DNA of 17,078 nucleotides, from positions 1 to 17,078 of the forward strand of contig DATLGM010000093.1 in the NCBI GenBank assembly GCA_035540515.1. Direction: 5' to 3'. This document shows, piece by piece, positions 1 through 7,869 of the stretch. The notes beneath the pieces were generated by a model that was given only the letters and a program-made list of their open reading frames with translations, had not been told where the DNA came from and did no database searches. Within the stretch, counting starts at the first letter, position 1; the number at the start of each line of letters is the position of its first letter. This stretch comes from WHTG01 sp035540515 (GTDB taxonomy: Bacteria > Actinomycetota > Nitriliruptoria > Euzebyales > Egibacteraceae). Both the position numbers and the translations under genes were made by a program.

Positions 1-1
1 C

Positions 2-568
2 CCCCGCACGCAGGCGATGATCGAGCTGGTCGACGGCGGTGAGATCGGACAGGTCCGTCTCGCGCACGCCGCGCTGAGCCACCGGATGCGTGACCTGGAC
101 AGCTTCCGCGCCGATCCCGCGGCCGGCGGCGGGGCGCTGCTGGACGTGGGCGTGCAGGCGGTCGCCGCGGTTCGCTGGCTGCTGGCGGAGGAGCCCGACG
201 CAGTGCAGGCCTTGGTGCGCCGCTGGCGCACGGGCGTGGACGGCGCCACCGTCGCGTTGCTGTCGTTCCCGTCGGGGGCGGCGGCCTCGGTCGCGGTGTC
301 GTTCGAGGCCGCGGCGGCCGAGGTGCTGGAGGTGGCGGGCACGTACGGCAGCGTGCGCGCCGGCGCCCCGTTCACCGCGGGCGCCGACGAGGAGGTCGCG
401 CTCGAGCGTGACGGTCGCGTGGTGGGCACGTGGCGCGCGGATCCCCGGGTGCGGATGCTGTCGGCGTTCGCCCACGCCGCCGCCGGCCGCGGGGAGGCAC
501 CGCTGCCGGTGGAGGACGCGGTGGCCACGGCCTCCGTGCTCGACGCGGTCCGGGCAGCCGCGGGTTAG
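2..568 (+). CDS. Gfo/Idh/MocA-family oxidoreductase, C-terminal part (5' end cut by window)
   Basis: This is the C-terminal part of an NAD(P)-dependent sugar-type or related dehydrogenase. The frame is open to the window edge and reads PRTQAMIELV before the ATG at 17. That resembles the start of the family's C-terminal substrate domain, so the ATG is probably internal and the Rossmann domain lies upstream. The stretch around 130-180 (GGGALLDVG...RWLL) is the family signature where the substrate domain packs on the cofactor domain. Many relatives have His or Tyr two or three residues after LDVG; here the sequence is VGVQAV, so that side chain is Gln. The remainder is beta-strand-rich and ends in an Ala-rich helix, as is usual for the family. 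The substrate cannot be told from the sequence. The family call is fairly sure. Confidence 0.8.
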   Translation, partial: PRTQAMIELVDGGEIGQVRLAHAALSHRMRDLDSFRADPAAGGGALLDVGVQAVAAVRWLLAEEPDAVQALVRRWRTGVDGATVALLSFPSGAAASVAVSFEAAAAEVLEVAGTYGSVRAGAPFTAGADEEVALERDGRVVGTWRADPRVRMLSAFAHAAAGRGEAPLPVEDAVATASVLDAVRAAAG

Positions 569-598
569 CATCGCGGCATCACCCACAAGGAGACGGAA

Positions 599-910
599 TT
601 GGCCAAGTTCGTGGCGCTGTACGCCAACCCCGACGATGCCGAGGGCTTCGAGCAGCACATGCGCAGCACCCACATCCCCATCTGCGAGCAGTGGCCCGGG
701 GTGCAGCAGATCCGCGTCACGCGGTTCTCCTCCACGCCTCGCGGGACCGACGCCCCGTACCACCTGATGTTCGAAGCCGAGTTCACCTCCGACGAGGAGA
801 TGGCCGCGGCGCTGCGCAGCGAGTCCGGCGCCGAGTCGGCGCGTGACGCCAAGGCGATGGCGCAGCAGTACGGGGTGGAGCTGACGATGCTGCTCGGCGG
901 CGACTTCTGA
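599..910 (+). CDS. EthD-family small protein (ferredoxin-like alpha/beta barrel)
   Basis: This 103-residue protein has the length and layout of EthD/dimeric alpha-beta-barrel proteins: an N-terminal beta strand (FVALYANP), a helix with two histidines (H20, H25, in HMRSTHIPI), a PGVQQIRVTRF strand and a strand/helix pair beginning PYHLMFEAEF. EthD was named for an ethyl tert-butyl ether degradation operon, but most relatives have no known reaction. The start is the TTG at 599, preceded by AAGGAGA at 587-593 at normal spacing; no ATG gives the full first strand. It begins 30 bases after the oxidoreductase gene and stops 4 bases before the next start, so the genes are probably co-transcribed. 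The family is fairly sure and the role is unknown. Confidence 0.8.
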   Translation: MAKFVALYANPDDAEGFEQHMRSTHIPICEQWPGVQQIRVTRFSSTPRGTDAPYHLMFEAEFTSDEEMAAALRSESGAESARDAKAMAQQYGVELTMLLGGDF

Positions 911-914
911 ACCC

Positions 915-2030
915 ATGACGGCCGTGGTCCCGCTCCGTCTGGCCGCCGGCGGCCTGCTCACGCTGCTCGCGCTCATGGCGCTGGCAACCCCCGCCGCCGC
1001 CCACGGCCGCGGCAGCGAGGCCACGAACTTCGTCAGCCGGATCGTGCAGACGCCGGACATCCCGGGGGTGACGTGGGAGGTGTTCGGCGGGGACCAGTAT
1101 CTGTCGGTCACCAACACTTCGGACACCGAGGTCGTCGTCGCCGGCTACGAGGGCGAGCCCTACCTGCGGGTCGGCCCCGACGGCGTCTACGAGAACCAGG
1201 CGTCGGAGGCTGCCTACGTCAACGAGGAGCGCTATGGCGACGTCGGGATGCTGCCCGACGATGTGGGTCCCAACTTCGAGCCCCGCTGGACGCAGGTGGC
1301 GTCACGTCCCACGTACGCATGGCACGACCACCGCATCCACTGGATGAGCCCCACGCTGCCCCCAGTGGTGACCGACGAGTCCCGCGAGGTCGTGATCCCG
1401 CTGGGCCCGGGCGGCTCGGACCAGTGGGTCGTGCCGTTCACCGTCGACGGCGCCGAGCACGAGGTGACCGGCGAGACCCGCTACGTACCGCCCCCGTCGC
1501 CCTTGCCCTGGCTGGCGTTGGCCTTGGTGTTGACCGCCCCGGCCCTGCTCGGTGTGTGGCGGTCCCGGGGCAACCCGGCATGGGTGACCCTGCTGGCCCG
1601 TCCCGCCGCGGCGGTGCTCGTCGTCGTCGCCGTGCTCAACGGCACGCACCTGCTCGACGACTTCCTGGCGGTCCCGCTGCCCGTCGCCAACCAGATCGTG
1701 TCCGCCATCCAGACGGCGTTGTTCATCGCCCTGGGGGTCTTCGGCGGGCTGGTGGCGTGGCGCGGTCGTGACGGTGCGTTCACGGCGCTGGGCGTGGGCT
1801 CCGGCGGCATCCTGATCGGCCAGGGGCTGCTGTACCTCGACGTGCTCGGAGCGGCCGCCTCGGCGAGCATCTTCCCGGACTGGACGACGCGGCTGATCAT
1901 CGCGCTGTCGATCATGCAGGCGCTGTGGGTCATGGCGGTCGCGATCATCGGCAACCGGCGCATGGCCGCCGAGGTGCAGGCGGTCGAGCCGGCGGCTGCC
2001 GACGACGTCCCCGCCGGCGTGGGGGAGTGA
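915..2030 (+). CDS. Exported/membrane protein with WHDHRIHWM motif, 5 predicted TM segments
   Basis: I do not recognise a named family. The 371-residue product starts with a signal peptide (about residues 1-29, ending ATPAAA before HGRG). An extracytoplasmic domain of about 165 residues follows, with beta-strand character and the motif WHDHRIHWM at 136-144 (H137, H139, H142, M144). A Pro-rich stretch (VPPPSPLPW) leads to about five hydrophobic segments near residues 198-215, 226-245, 260-282, 290-315 and 326-345, and a short acidic Ala/Val-rich tail. The clustered His and Met on the outer face suggest metal binding, perhaps copper; this is inference only. The ATG at 915 lies 4 bases after the EthD stop. 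The stop codon overlaps the GTG start of the next gene, so translational coupling is likely. Confidence 0.75.
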   Translation: MTAVVPLRLAAGGLLTLLALMALATPAAAHGRGSEATNFVSRIVQTPDIPGVTWEVFGGDQYLSVTNTSDTEVVVAGYEGEPYLRVGPDGVYENQASEAAYVNEERYGDVGMLPDDVGPNFEPRWTQVASRPTYAWHDHRIHWMSPTLPPVVTDESREVVIPLGPGGSDQWVVPFTVDGAEHEVTGETRYVPPPSPLPWLALALVLTAPALLGVWRSRGNPAWVTLLARPAAAVLVVVAVLNGTHLLDDFLAVPLPVANQIVSAIQTALFIALGVFGGLVAWRGRDGAFTALGVGSGGILIGQGLLYLDVLGAAASASIFPDWTTRLIIALSIMQALWVMAVAIIGNRRMAAEVQAVEPAAADDVPAGVGE

Positions 2031-2842
2031 CGCCGACGTCCGCGGTGACCCTCGTGGTCACCGACCTCGACGGGACGCTGTGGGACGCCGACGAGCGCAT
2101 CCACGACCGCACGCTGGTGGCGCTGCACGAGCTGGAGCGCCGCGGCACGCCGCTGCTGGTGGCGACGGGGCGCCGGCCGCGCAACGCCGCCGCCGCGCTG
2201 GCACGTGACGGGCTGCGCCCACCGGCCGTCGCCCTGGACGGGGCGGTCGGCCACTACCTGGACAGCTACGAGTCGTTTCACCGCGCGCCGTTTCCCCGCG
2301 AGGCGGCGGTGGCGGTGCTGACGGCCTTCGAAGACGCGGGGCTGTCGCCGTGCCTGTACGTCGACCGCCCCGACGCGGACGTGGTCGTCGGGCACCGGCC
2401 GGCCACCCGTCCTGAGCACCTGGACCACATCGGCCGCTGGCTCGCCAGGGACGACGTCCGCACGGTCGTCATGGAAGAGGACGTGCTCGCCGTCGGGATC
2501 GTGGGCCAGCCGGCGTCGAGGTTGCAGCCGGTCGCTGACGCCATCGCCGAGCATGCCGCTGCGGCCGTCACCCGGGACCTGTACTTCGGCGACGCGACGC
2601 TCATCGCTCGTCCCAAGGGCATCAGCAAGTGGGAGGGCGTGGTCGCGTACTGCGAGCGCCATGACATCGACCCCGGTGGGGTCCTGGCCCTCGGCGACGG
2701 CGAGAACGACCTGGAGCTGCTTGCGGCAGCGAGCGTCGCGTGCGTCGTCAGCGACGGGTGCGAGGCGGCCCTGGCGCTGGCCGACCACGTCATCGAGCCG
2801 GCGTCCGCCGGCGGGTGGTGCGCCGTGCTGGACCTGGTGTGA
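2027..2842 (+). CDS. Cof-type HAD-superfamily phosphatase
   Basis: The 271-residue product carries all four HAD motifs of the Cof/YidA (IIB) class. DLDGT at 13-17 has nucleophile D13 and acid/base D15. TGRR has T47 for motif II. PKGISK has K201 for motif III. GDGENDLEL has D224 and D228 for Mg binding. The roughly 100 residues between motifs II and III fit the C2 cap of this class, which usually acts on sugar phosphates, nucleotide phosphates or related small molecules in the cytosol; the substrate is not predictable here. The start chosen is the GTG at 2027, which overlaps the previous TGA as GTGA and puts motif I at the usual distance from the N-terminus. The gene ends 4 bases before the end of the convergent acetyltransferase gene. 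Confidence 0.88.
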   Translation: MTPTSAVTLVVTDLDGTLWDADERIHDRTLVALHELERRGTPLLVATGRRPRNAAAALARDGLRPPAVALDGAVGHYLDSYESFHRAPFPREAAVAVLTAFEDAGLSPCLYVDRPDADVVVGHRPATRPEHLDHIGRWLARDDVRTVVMEEDVLAVGIVGQPASRLQPVADAIAEHAAAAVTRDLYFGDATLIARPKGISKWEGVVAYCERHDIDPGGVLALGDGENDLELLAAASVACVVSDGCEAALALADHVIEPASAGGWCAVLDLV

Positions 2843-2846
2843 GCGG

Positions 2847-3353
2847 TTAGTGCAGCTCGCGGGCGAGCATGTCCATCAGCAGGCAGTCGTGCCACTGCCC
2901 GTCGGGCCCGCGTTCGTACTGGCGCATCACCCCGACGGGCTTGAACCCCACGCGCTGGTACGTCCGGATGGCGCGCTCGTTCTCCACAGCGGGGTCGATG
3001 ACGAGACGATGGTGGCCTTTGTCATGGAACAGGTGGCGGGCCAGGGTGCGGACCGTGTCGGTGCCCAGGCCCTTGCCGTGCCAGTCCGGGTGGATGAACA
3101 GGTCGATGCTGGCGTGGCGGTAGTCCGGTGCCGGCTCCTCGAAGTACTGCACCGAGCCGATGACCTGGTCGTCGACCTCGATGGCGAACACCGTCGAGTG
3201 GGTCCCACCGATCAGCTCGCTGCGGACCCGCTCGACGTCGTACCGGCCCCACCACCTGGCGATCTCGGGCGTGGCGATGATGGCGGCCAACGCCTCCGCG
3301 TCGTCCGCCGTGACCGCCCGCAACACCGTGGCAGTGCCGTGCAGCACCGTCAT
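2847..3353 (-). CDS. GNAT-family N-acetyltransferase (AAC(6')-like)
   Basis: The product is 168 residues from the chosen start, the usual size for a single GNAT domain. It shows the acetyl-CoA pyrophosphate loop HPDWHGKGLGTD at about 88-99 and the following DPAVENERAIRTYQRVGF at about 120-137, the DPxxxNxRAIxxYxxxGF signature shared with aminoglycoside 6'-N-acetyltransferases and their housekeeping relatives. The substrate could be an aminoglycoside, another small amine or a peptide; resistance should not be assumed. An in-frame ATG lies 8 codons upstream (3377), but the stretch GGAAAGGGGG just before the ATG at 3353 is a good ribosome site, and family members begin at this point with a strand leading to LR. 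The gene is divergent from the next HAD gene. Confidence 0.85.
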   Translation of the reverse strand: MTVLHGTATVLRAVTADDAEALAAIIATPEIARWWGRYDVERVRSELIGGTHSTVFAIEVDDQVIGSVQYFEEPAPDYRHASIDLFIHPDWHGKGLGTDTVRTLARHLFHDKGHHRLVIDPAVENERAIRTYQRVGFKPVGVMRQYERGPDGQWHDCLLMDMLARELH

Positions 3354-3415
3354 CTCGACCCCCTTTCCGCCGCTCATGGTGCCACGACAGGCTGCTGGGC
3401 CCGAAGGAGCGGCGC

Positions 3416-4030
3416 GTGAGACTCCAAGCGGTCTTCCTCGACCTGATGGGGACGGTCCTGTACGACCCCTACATCGAGGCGCTCGAGGCCGCGACGGGCA
3501 TGAGCGTCGCGGACGCCCACGCCGTGAAGGACCCCGACTCCTGGCCGCAGTTCGAGTGCGGGGCGATCGACGAGGCCGAGTTCGTCCGGCGCTTCTTCAG
3601 CGACCGCACGTTGGAGGGACAGTTCGACGTCGAGGCGTTCCACCGGGTGCGTCGTGAGGGGTACCGGTTCCTGCCCGGCATGGCCGAGGTCGTCGAGCAG
3701 CTGCGCGGCCGCGTGGCGCGCTACGTGGCCAGCAACTACCCGGTGTGGATCGACGAGATGGCCGAGGTGTTCGACTTCGCGCGGCACTTCGACGGCGTCT
3801 ACGCCAGCTGCCACCTGGGAGTCCGCAAGCCGGATCGCCGCTTCTACGAGGCGCTGCTGGACGACGTGGGCGCGCCCGCGTCGGCGTGTCTGTTCGTCGA
3901 CGACCGCCGGGCCAACTGCGATGCCGCAGCCGCCGTCGGCATGCACGTCCACCTGTTCCGCGACGCCGAGGCGCTCCGCACTGACCTGCGCCGCTACGGG
4001 GTGCTGCCACCAACGGACGAGGGTGGCTAG
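3416..4030 (+). CDS. HAD-superfamily (IA-like) protein with altered motif I (DLMGT)
   Basis: This 204-residue protein has the helical-cap layout of HAD subfamily IA. Motif I reads DLMGT at 9-13: D9 is the nucleophile, but the second Asp of DxDGT, the general acid/base, is Met (M11). The other motifs are intact: S106 in VASNYP, K138 in VRKPDRRFY, and D162-D163 in LFVDDRRANCDAA. HAD relatives with DxMGT are known in other bacteria from general knowledge, so this is probably not a sequencing error, but ordinary phosphomonoesterase activity is less certain. The GTG start at 3416 has AAGGAG at 3404-3409. The gene is divergent from the acetyltransferase gene and is followed by about 90 non-coding bases with a promoter candidate. 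Confidence 0.85.
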   Translation: MRLQAVFLDLMGTVLYDPYIEALEAATGMSVADAHAVKDPDSWPQFECGAIDEAEFVRRFFSDRTLEGQFDVEAFHRVRREGYRFLPGMAEVVEQLRGRVARYVASNYPVWIDEMAEVFDFARHFDGVYASCHLGVRKPDRRFYEALLDDVGAPASACLFVDDRRANCDAAAAVGMHVHLFRDAEALRTDLRRYGVLPPTDEGG

Positions 4031-4066
4031 GCCGTTCGGGCCCCAACGTCTGGTCTGTTCTGCTCA

Positions 4067-4095
4067 TTGACACCTGGTCAGGCCGATCGAACACT
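4067..4095 (+). promoter_or_regulatory. Candidate promoter for the signalling operon
   Basis: A perfect TTGACA (4067-4072) is followed after 17 bases by AACACT (4090-4095), a weak match to TAnnnT. The start codon of the kinase gene is at 4122. An inverted repeat CCTGGTCAGG (4073-4082) sits in the spacer and could be an operator. This is based on sequence match only. Confidence 0.45.
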
Positions 4096-4121
4096 GCTGC
4101 CAGCCCTGACCCGGAGGTGCG

Positions 4122-5909
4122 GTGGACGCCGACCTGCAAACCGTCCTGCGCGTGATCAACGTCGTCGTGTACGGCGGCGTGACGTTTGCTGCCTGGCGAC
4201 TGCACCGGCGTCTGCGGACCACGCACTCCGCTTGGTTGGTGCTCACGTTCCTGACCGTGGCGGTGGTCGTCGCTGCCTCGTTGTTGCTGCCGCCAGCCTC
4301 CCCGGACGAGTCACCTGCTCTGCAGCTCGTGCGGGACGTGAACCTCATCGTGCTGCTGTGCTTCCCGTTCGCGCTGTACCGATTCACCGCGGCGTTTGGG
4401 CGGCCGCCCGGCTGGATCGAGTGGTTCGCTCGGGCCGGCCTTCTCGCTGTCGCAATCGTGACGCTGATGATGCCCGCGCTGCCCGTCGCCGGACAGCCGC
4501 GGTCCGACGCCGTCAACGCCTACGTGATCAGCGTGCTCGCCTACTGGACCGTGCTGTCGCTGTGGGTGGCCCACCGGCTGTGGCGGGGTGGCTCCGGTCA
4601 ACCGGCGGTCGCACGGCGGCGGATGCAGATGCTGGCGTCCGCGGCGGTGGTGATGAACGTCGCGTTGCTGCTGGCGGGGGCGAACAACGCTCCCGGTAGC
4701 CCGCTCGCGCTGATCACGAACGTGCTCGTGTGGCTCAGCGCCGGGTTGTTCCTGCTGGGGTTCGCGCCGCCCAGCGGTCTGCGTCACGCCTGGCGGCAGG
4801 ACGACGAGCGGCGCCTGCGCCAAGCCGAGGCCTCCTTGATGAGCGCCACCACCGCAGAGCAGGTCGCCGACCTCATCGTGCCGCACGTCGCCACCTTGCT
4901 GGGCGGGCACGGCGCAGCCCTGCTCGATCGTCAGGCGCGACCGCTGGCCGCCCAGGGGTTCGCCGAGCGCGACCTCGTCGACATCCGGACGGCACCCGAG
5001 GAGACGATCACCCGCAGCCGTCTGGTCCTGCCGCTGGACGCCGGATGGCTCGTGGTGCAGGCAAGCCCCTTCGCCCCCTTCTTCAGCCAGGACGAGCTCG
5101 ACCTGTTGCGGTCCCTGGGCACGTTCATCGACCTCGCGCTGACCCGCATCGAGTTGTTCGACGCCGAGCACGAAACGCGCCAGGAGCTGCAACGGACCAA
5201 CGAGGAGCTCAAGGCCCTGGTCTACGGGATCTCCCACGACCTGCGCAGCCCGATCGTCACGGTCATCGGGTACCTCGAGCTGCTGATGACGGATGCGGCC
5301 GACGACCTGGGACCCGACGCGCGCCACTACATGGAGCGCATCTCGGTCAGCGCCCGCTACATGGACTCCCTGATCCGCGACCTGCTGGAGCTGTCCCGGA
5401 TCGGCCGCACCCAGACCGAGGCCGCCGCGGTCGACCTGGCCGAGCTGGCCGCTGATGTCGCCACGGAGCTGCAGCGTCACCACCCGGACGCGTCCTTTGA
5501 CCTCGGCACCCTGCCCGCGGTTCGCATGAACCAGGTGCGCGCCCGCCAGCTGCTCACGAACCTGATGGAGAACGCGCTGCGCCATGGCGGACGACCAGAC
5601 ATCAGGGTGTCGCTCAGCTCCGATCGACCGGGCGACGGCTCCGTCGTCGTGACGGTGGCCGACGACGGTGTGGGGATCCCCGAGCAGTACCGGGAGCGGG
5701 TGTTCGGGATCTTCGAGCGGCTCGACGGTGAGGTCGACGCCAGCACGCTGGGCACCGGCATCGGCCTGGCGATGTGCCGGAAGATCGTCGAGCAGGTCGG
5801 CGGCAGCATCTGGATCGACCACAGCGACGTCGGCACCACCTTCCGGGTGTCACTTCCTGACGCCACCACAACGCAGTCGTCGAAAGACGTGGAGGTGCAA
5901 CGGCAATGA
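4122..5909 (+). CDS. Membrane sensor histidine kinase (7TM-like, GAF, HisKA, HATPase)
   Basis: The 595-residue sensor kinase starts at GTG 4122 with GGAGG at 4113-4117. Residues 1 to about 215 hold about seven hydrophobic segments with short loops, so the sensor part is embedded in the membrane. A GAF-like domain follows at about 235-345, then a short coiled linker (ETRQELQRTNEELKAL). The HisKA domain has phospho-acceptor H372 in GISHDLRSP. The ATPase domain has N484 in the N box (NLMENALRHG), D515-x-G-x-G, and GTGIGL at 544-549. The kinase half resembles phytochrome-type kinases that pair with Rcp1-like receivers, and the next gene is exactly such a receiver. The ATG of that gene overlaps this stop by 4 bases. 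No chromophore cysteine or known ligand site is visible, so the signal is unknown. Confidence 0.92.
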   Translation: MDADLQTVLRVINVVVYGGVTFAAWRLHRRLRTTHSAWLVLTFLTVAVVVAASLLLPPASPDESPALQLVRDVNLIVLLCFPFALYRFTAAFGRPPGWIEWFARAGLLAVAIVTLMMPALPVAGQPRSDAVNAYVISVLAYWTVLSLWVAHRLWRGGSGQPAVARRRMQMLASAAVVMNVALLLAGANNAPGSPLALITNVLVWLSAGLFLLGFAPPSGLRHAWRQDDERRLRQAEASLMSATTAEQVADLIVPHVATLLGGHGAALLDRQARPLAAQGFAERDLVDIRTAPEETITRSRLVLPLDAGWLVVQASPFAPFFSQDELDLLRSLGTFIDLALTRIELFDAEHETRQELQRTNEELKALVYGISHDLRSPIVTVIGYLELLMTDAADDLGPDARHYMERISVSARYMDSLIRDLLELSRIGRTQTEAAAVDLAELAADVATELQRHHPDASFDLGTLPAVRMNQVRARQLLTNLMENALRHGGRPDIRVSLSSDRPGDGSVVVTVADDGVGIPEQYRERVFGIFERLDGEVDASTLGTGIGLAMCRKIVEQVGGSIWIDHSDVGTTFRVSLPDATTTQSSKDVEVQRQ

Positions 5910-6337
5910 AGCACGTACGCGTTCTCGTGGCCGAGGACAACCAGGACCACCGTTTCTTGACCATGCGCGCGCTGCGCGACGTCGACGGCGTCTCTGTCGA
6001 GGTGGACGGCGTCCGCAACGGCGAGGAAGCGCTGGCGTACGTGATGCGGCAGGGCGAGTACAAGGACAAGGCGCTGCCGCACGTCATCTTCCTGGATCTG
6101 CGGATGCCGAAGGTCAACGGGCTGGAGGTGCTGCAGCGGCTCAAAAGCCACCCTGAGCTGTCGTGCATCCCGGTGGTCGTGCTGACCTCATCGGACCGCA
6201 CCGAGGACATCGACGAGGCCTACCGGCTGGGTGGCAACTCATACGTGACCAAGCCGGTCGCACAGGACCTGCGTCAGGGACTGCGCAACGTGGCCGACTA
6301 CTGGACCAACCGGGCCGCCCTGCCCCGATGCGAATGA
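5906..6337 (+). CDS. Single-domain response regulator (Rcp1-like receiver)
   Basis: This 143-residue protein is one receiver domain with no output domain. Acidic residues E10-D11-N12 near the N-terminus bind Mg, D64 in FLDLRMP is the phospho-acceptor, and T94 and K116 are the conserved switch and salt-bridge residues. The long insertion before D64 (EALAYVMRQGEYKDKALP) is typical of Rcp1-type receivers that work with phytochrome-like kinases. The start overlaps the kinase stop and the stop overlaps the next start as ATGA, so the three proteins are probably made together. It most likely takes phosphate from the upstream kinase and acts by protein contact or as a relay step; the downstream hybrid kinase is the nearest candidate partner. 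Confidence 0.92.
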   Translation: MKHVRVLVAEDNQDHRFLTMRALRDVDGVSVEVDGVRNGEEALAYVMRQGEYKDKALPHVIFLDLRMPKVNGLEVLQRLKSHPELSCIPVVVLTSSDRTEDIDEAYRLGGNSYVTKPVAQDLRQGLRNVADYWTNRAALPRCE

Positions 6338-7869
6338 CCGTGCCCGCCGTCGCCCCTGCGACGGGCACCGGTCCGGTGCGGGTCCTGATCGTCGACGACA
6401 ACCCCGACCACCGAACGTTGATCCGCATGCGGCTGGCAAAGGCGGGCATCGACGTGTCCGAGGCCGCCAGCGGGATGGAGTCGCTGGAACGACTCGACGG
6501 CATCCACCTCGTGCTCTGTGACTACCAGCTGCCCGGGATGAACGGCCTGGAGACCATGGCCGAGATCCGCCGGCGCAGTGACTGCTCGGTGATCATGGTC
6601 ACCGGGGCGGGCTCGGAGACGCTGGTGGTCGAGGCCCTGCGCGCCGGCGCGGTCGACTACCTGGTCAAAGACCCCGGGTTCCTCAACGCGCTTCCCTTGG
6701 TCGTCGAGCGGGCGTGGCGACACCACGACCTTGCGATGCGGGCCGCCGAGCTGGAGCGACTGTCGCTGCTGGTGACGTCCGCGGGCGACCGGGAGGAGAT
6801 CCTCGGCGGGATCGTACGGGGGGCCCGCCGGCTGCTGCGCGCCGACAACTGCACCCTGTTGCTGCTCGACGGGAACGAGCCGGTCGTCCAGGCGACTGAC
6901 GGCGCGCCGCTGGGCGAGCCCGGACTGGTGCTCGCCAAGGCACGCGCCGGCGCCGACGTGCAGGAGCAGGCCCTGGACGACCCAGGCCCCACCCGGCACC
7001 TGGTCGTGCCGCTGCGGTCCGAAGGCGCCGCGATCGGAGCCTTGGCGCTGGTCACCGCCACGCCGCGCGCGTACCTGGCGGAGGAGATCCGCCTGGCCAG
7101 GACGTTCGCGTCGTTCGCCGGCATCGCGCTGGCGAACCTGCACCGACTGGAACTGCAGACGCAGCTCGTCGAGCGGCTGCAAGGGCTGAACGACCTGCGG
7201 CGTGACCTCGTCGCCTCCGTGTCGCACGAGCTGCGCACGCCCCTGACGTGCATCGTCGGATTCTCCGAGACGCTGGCTCAGCGGTGGGAGCGACTCGACG
7301 ACGAGCACCGGATCGAGATGGTGGGTCTGATCCGCCAGCACGGTCACGAGCTGTCCGACCAGGTCAACCGCCTGCTCGACGTCGCGGCCTCAGAGGTGGG
7401 ACGGTTGTCCGCCGCGCCGCAACCCGTCGACCTCGCACAGGAGGTGACCGACGGATTGGCGTTGCTGGACCCGCTCGTGCAGGGTCGGGCCATGGAAGTC
7501 GACGTCCCCGGTGTCCGCGTCCTCGCCGACCCGGCGCTGCTGCGACGTGCGCTGACGAACCTGGTGTCCAACGCCGTGAAGTACTCACCGGCCGGGACCA
7601 CCATCACGGTCCGGGCGACCGTCGAGGGCGACCACGCGCGGTTGGACGTCGTCGACCGCGGCATCGGCCTGACCACCGAAGAGGCGGCACGGGCGTTCGA
7701 ACCCTTCTGGCGGGCGTCGACGGTGGTACGCAGCGCGACCCGGGGGGCCGGTGTCGGCCTGGCGCTGGTCAAGGAGTACATGCGGGTGATGGGCGGCGAC
7801 GTCACCGCCAGCTCGCGGCCAGGGATGGGATCGGTGTTCTCACTCCTGCTGCCCCTGGACCGCTCGTGA
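6334..7869 (+). CDS. Hybrid sensor kinase: receiver-GAF-HisKA-HATPase
   Basis: The 511-residue protein begins with a receiver domain at about 14-128: D21/D22 for Mg, D63 in LCDYQLPG as phospho-acceptor, T90 and K112. A GAF-like domain follows at about 140-275, then HisKA with H298 in SVSHELRTP. The ATPase domain has N413 in NLVSNAVKYS, D441-x-G-x-G, and GAGVGL at 471-476. The receiver is at the N-terminus, so phosphorylation probably controls the kinase rather than being its product. No membrane segment is seen. The start is the ATG at 6334, overlapping the preceding TGA; the ATG at 6328 is also possible. Its own stop overlaps the GTG start of leuB. No DNA-binding output is present nearby, so the final target is unknown. 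Confidence 0.9.
   Translation: MTVPAVAPATGTGPVRVLIVDDNPDHRTLIRMRLAKAGIDVSEAASGMESLERLDGIHLVLCDYQLPGMNGLETMAEIRRRSDCSVIMVTGAGSETLVVEALRAGAVDYLVKDPGFLNALPLVVERAWRHHDLAMRAAELERLSLLVTSAGDREEILGGIVRGARRLLRADNCTLLLLDGNEPVVQATDGAPLGEPGLVLAKARAGADVQEQALDDPGPTRHLVVPLRSEGAAIGALALVTATPRAYLAEEIRLARTFASFAGIALANLHRLELQTQLVERLQGLNDLRRDLVASVSHELRTPLTCIVGFSETLAQRWERLDDEHRIEMVGLIRQHGHELSDQVNRLLDVAASEVGRLSAAPQPVDLAQEVTDGLALLDPLVQGRAMEVDVPGVRVLADPALLRRALTNLVSNAVKYSPAGTTITVRATVEGDHARLDVVDRGIGLTTEEAARAFEPFWRASTVVRSATRGAGVGLALVKEYMRVMGGDVTASSRPGMGSVFSLLLPLDRS

Noticed and set aside
1481..2788. Minus-strand open frame of 435 codons opposite the membrane protein and HAD genes
   Set aside because: Both plus-strand genes have family or membrane features and overlapping stop/start codons; the antisense product shows no domain.
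3354..3377. Longer N-terminus for the acetyltransferase from the ATG at 3377
   Set aside because: The extra eight residues are encoded by the sequence that forms the ribosome site for the ATG at 3353 and do not resemble the family start.
4028..4050. GGCC-GTTCG-GGCC as a terminator after the second HAD gene
   Set aside because: The stem is only four pairs and no T-run follows.
6163..6333. Upstream extension of the hybrid kinase frame
   Set aside because: It lies within the receiver gene, codes Arg/Gly-rich sequence unrelated to the family, and the ATG at 6334 with its ATGA overlap fits the domain start.
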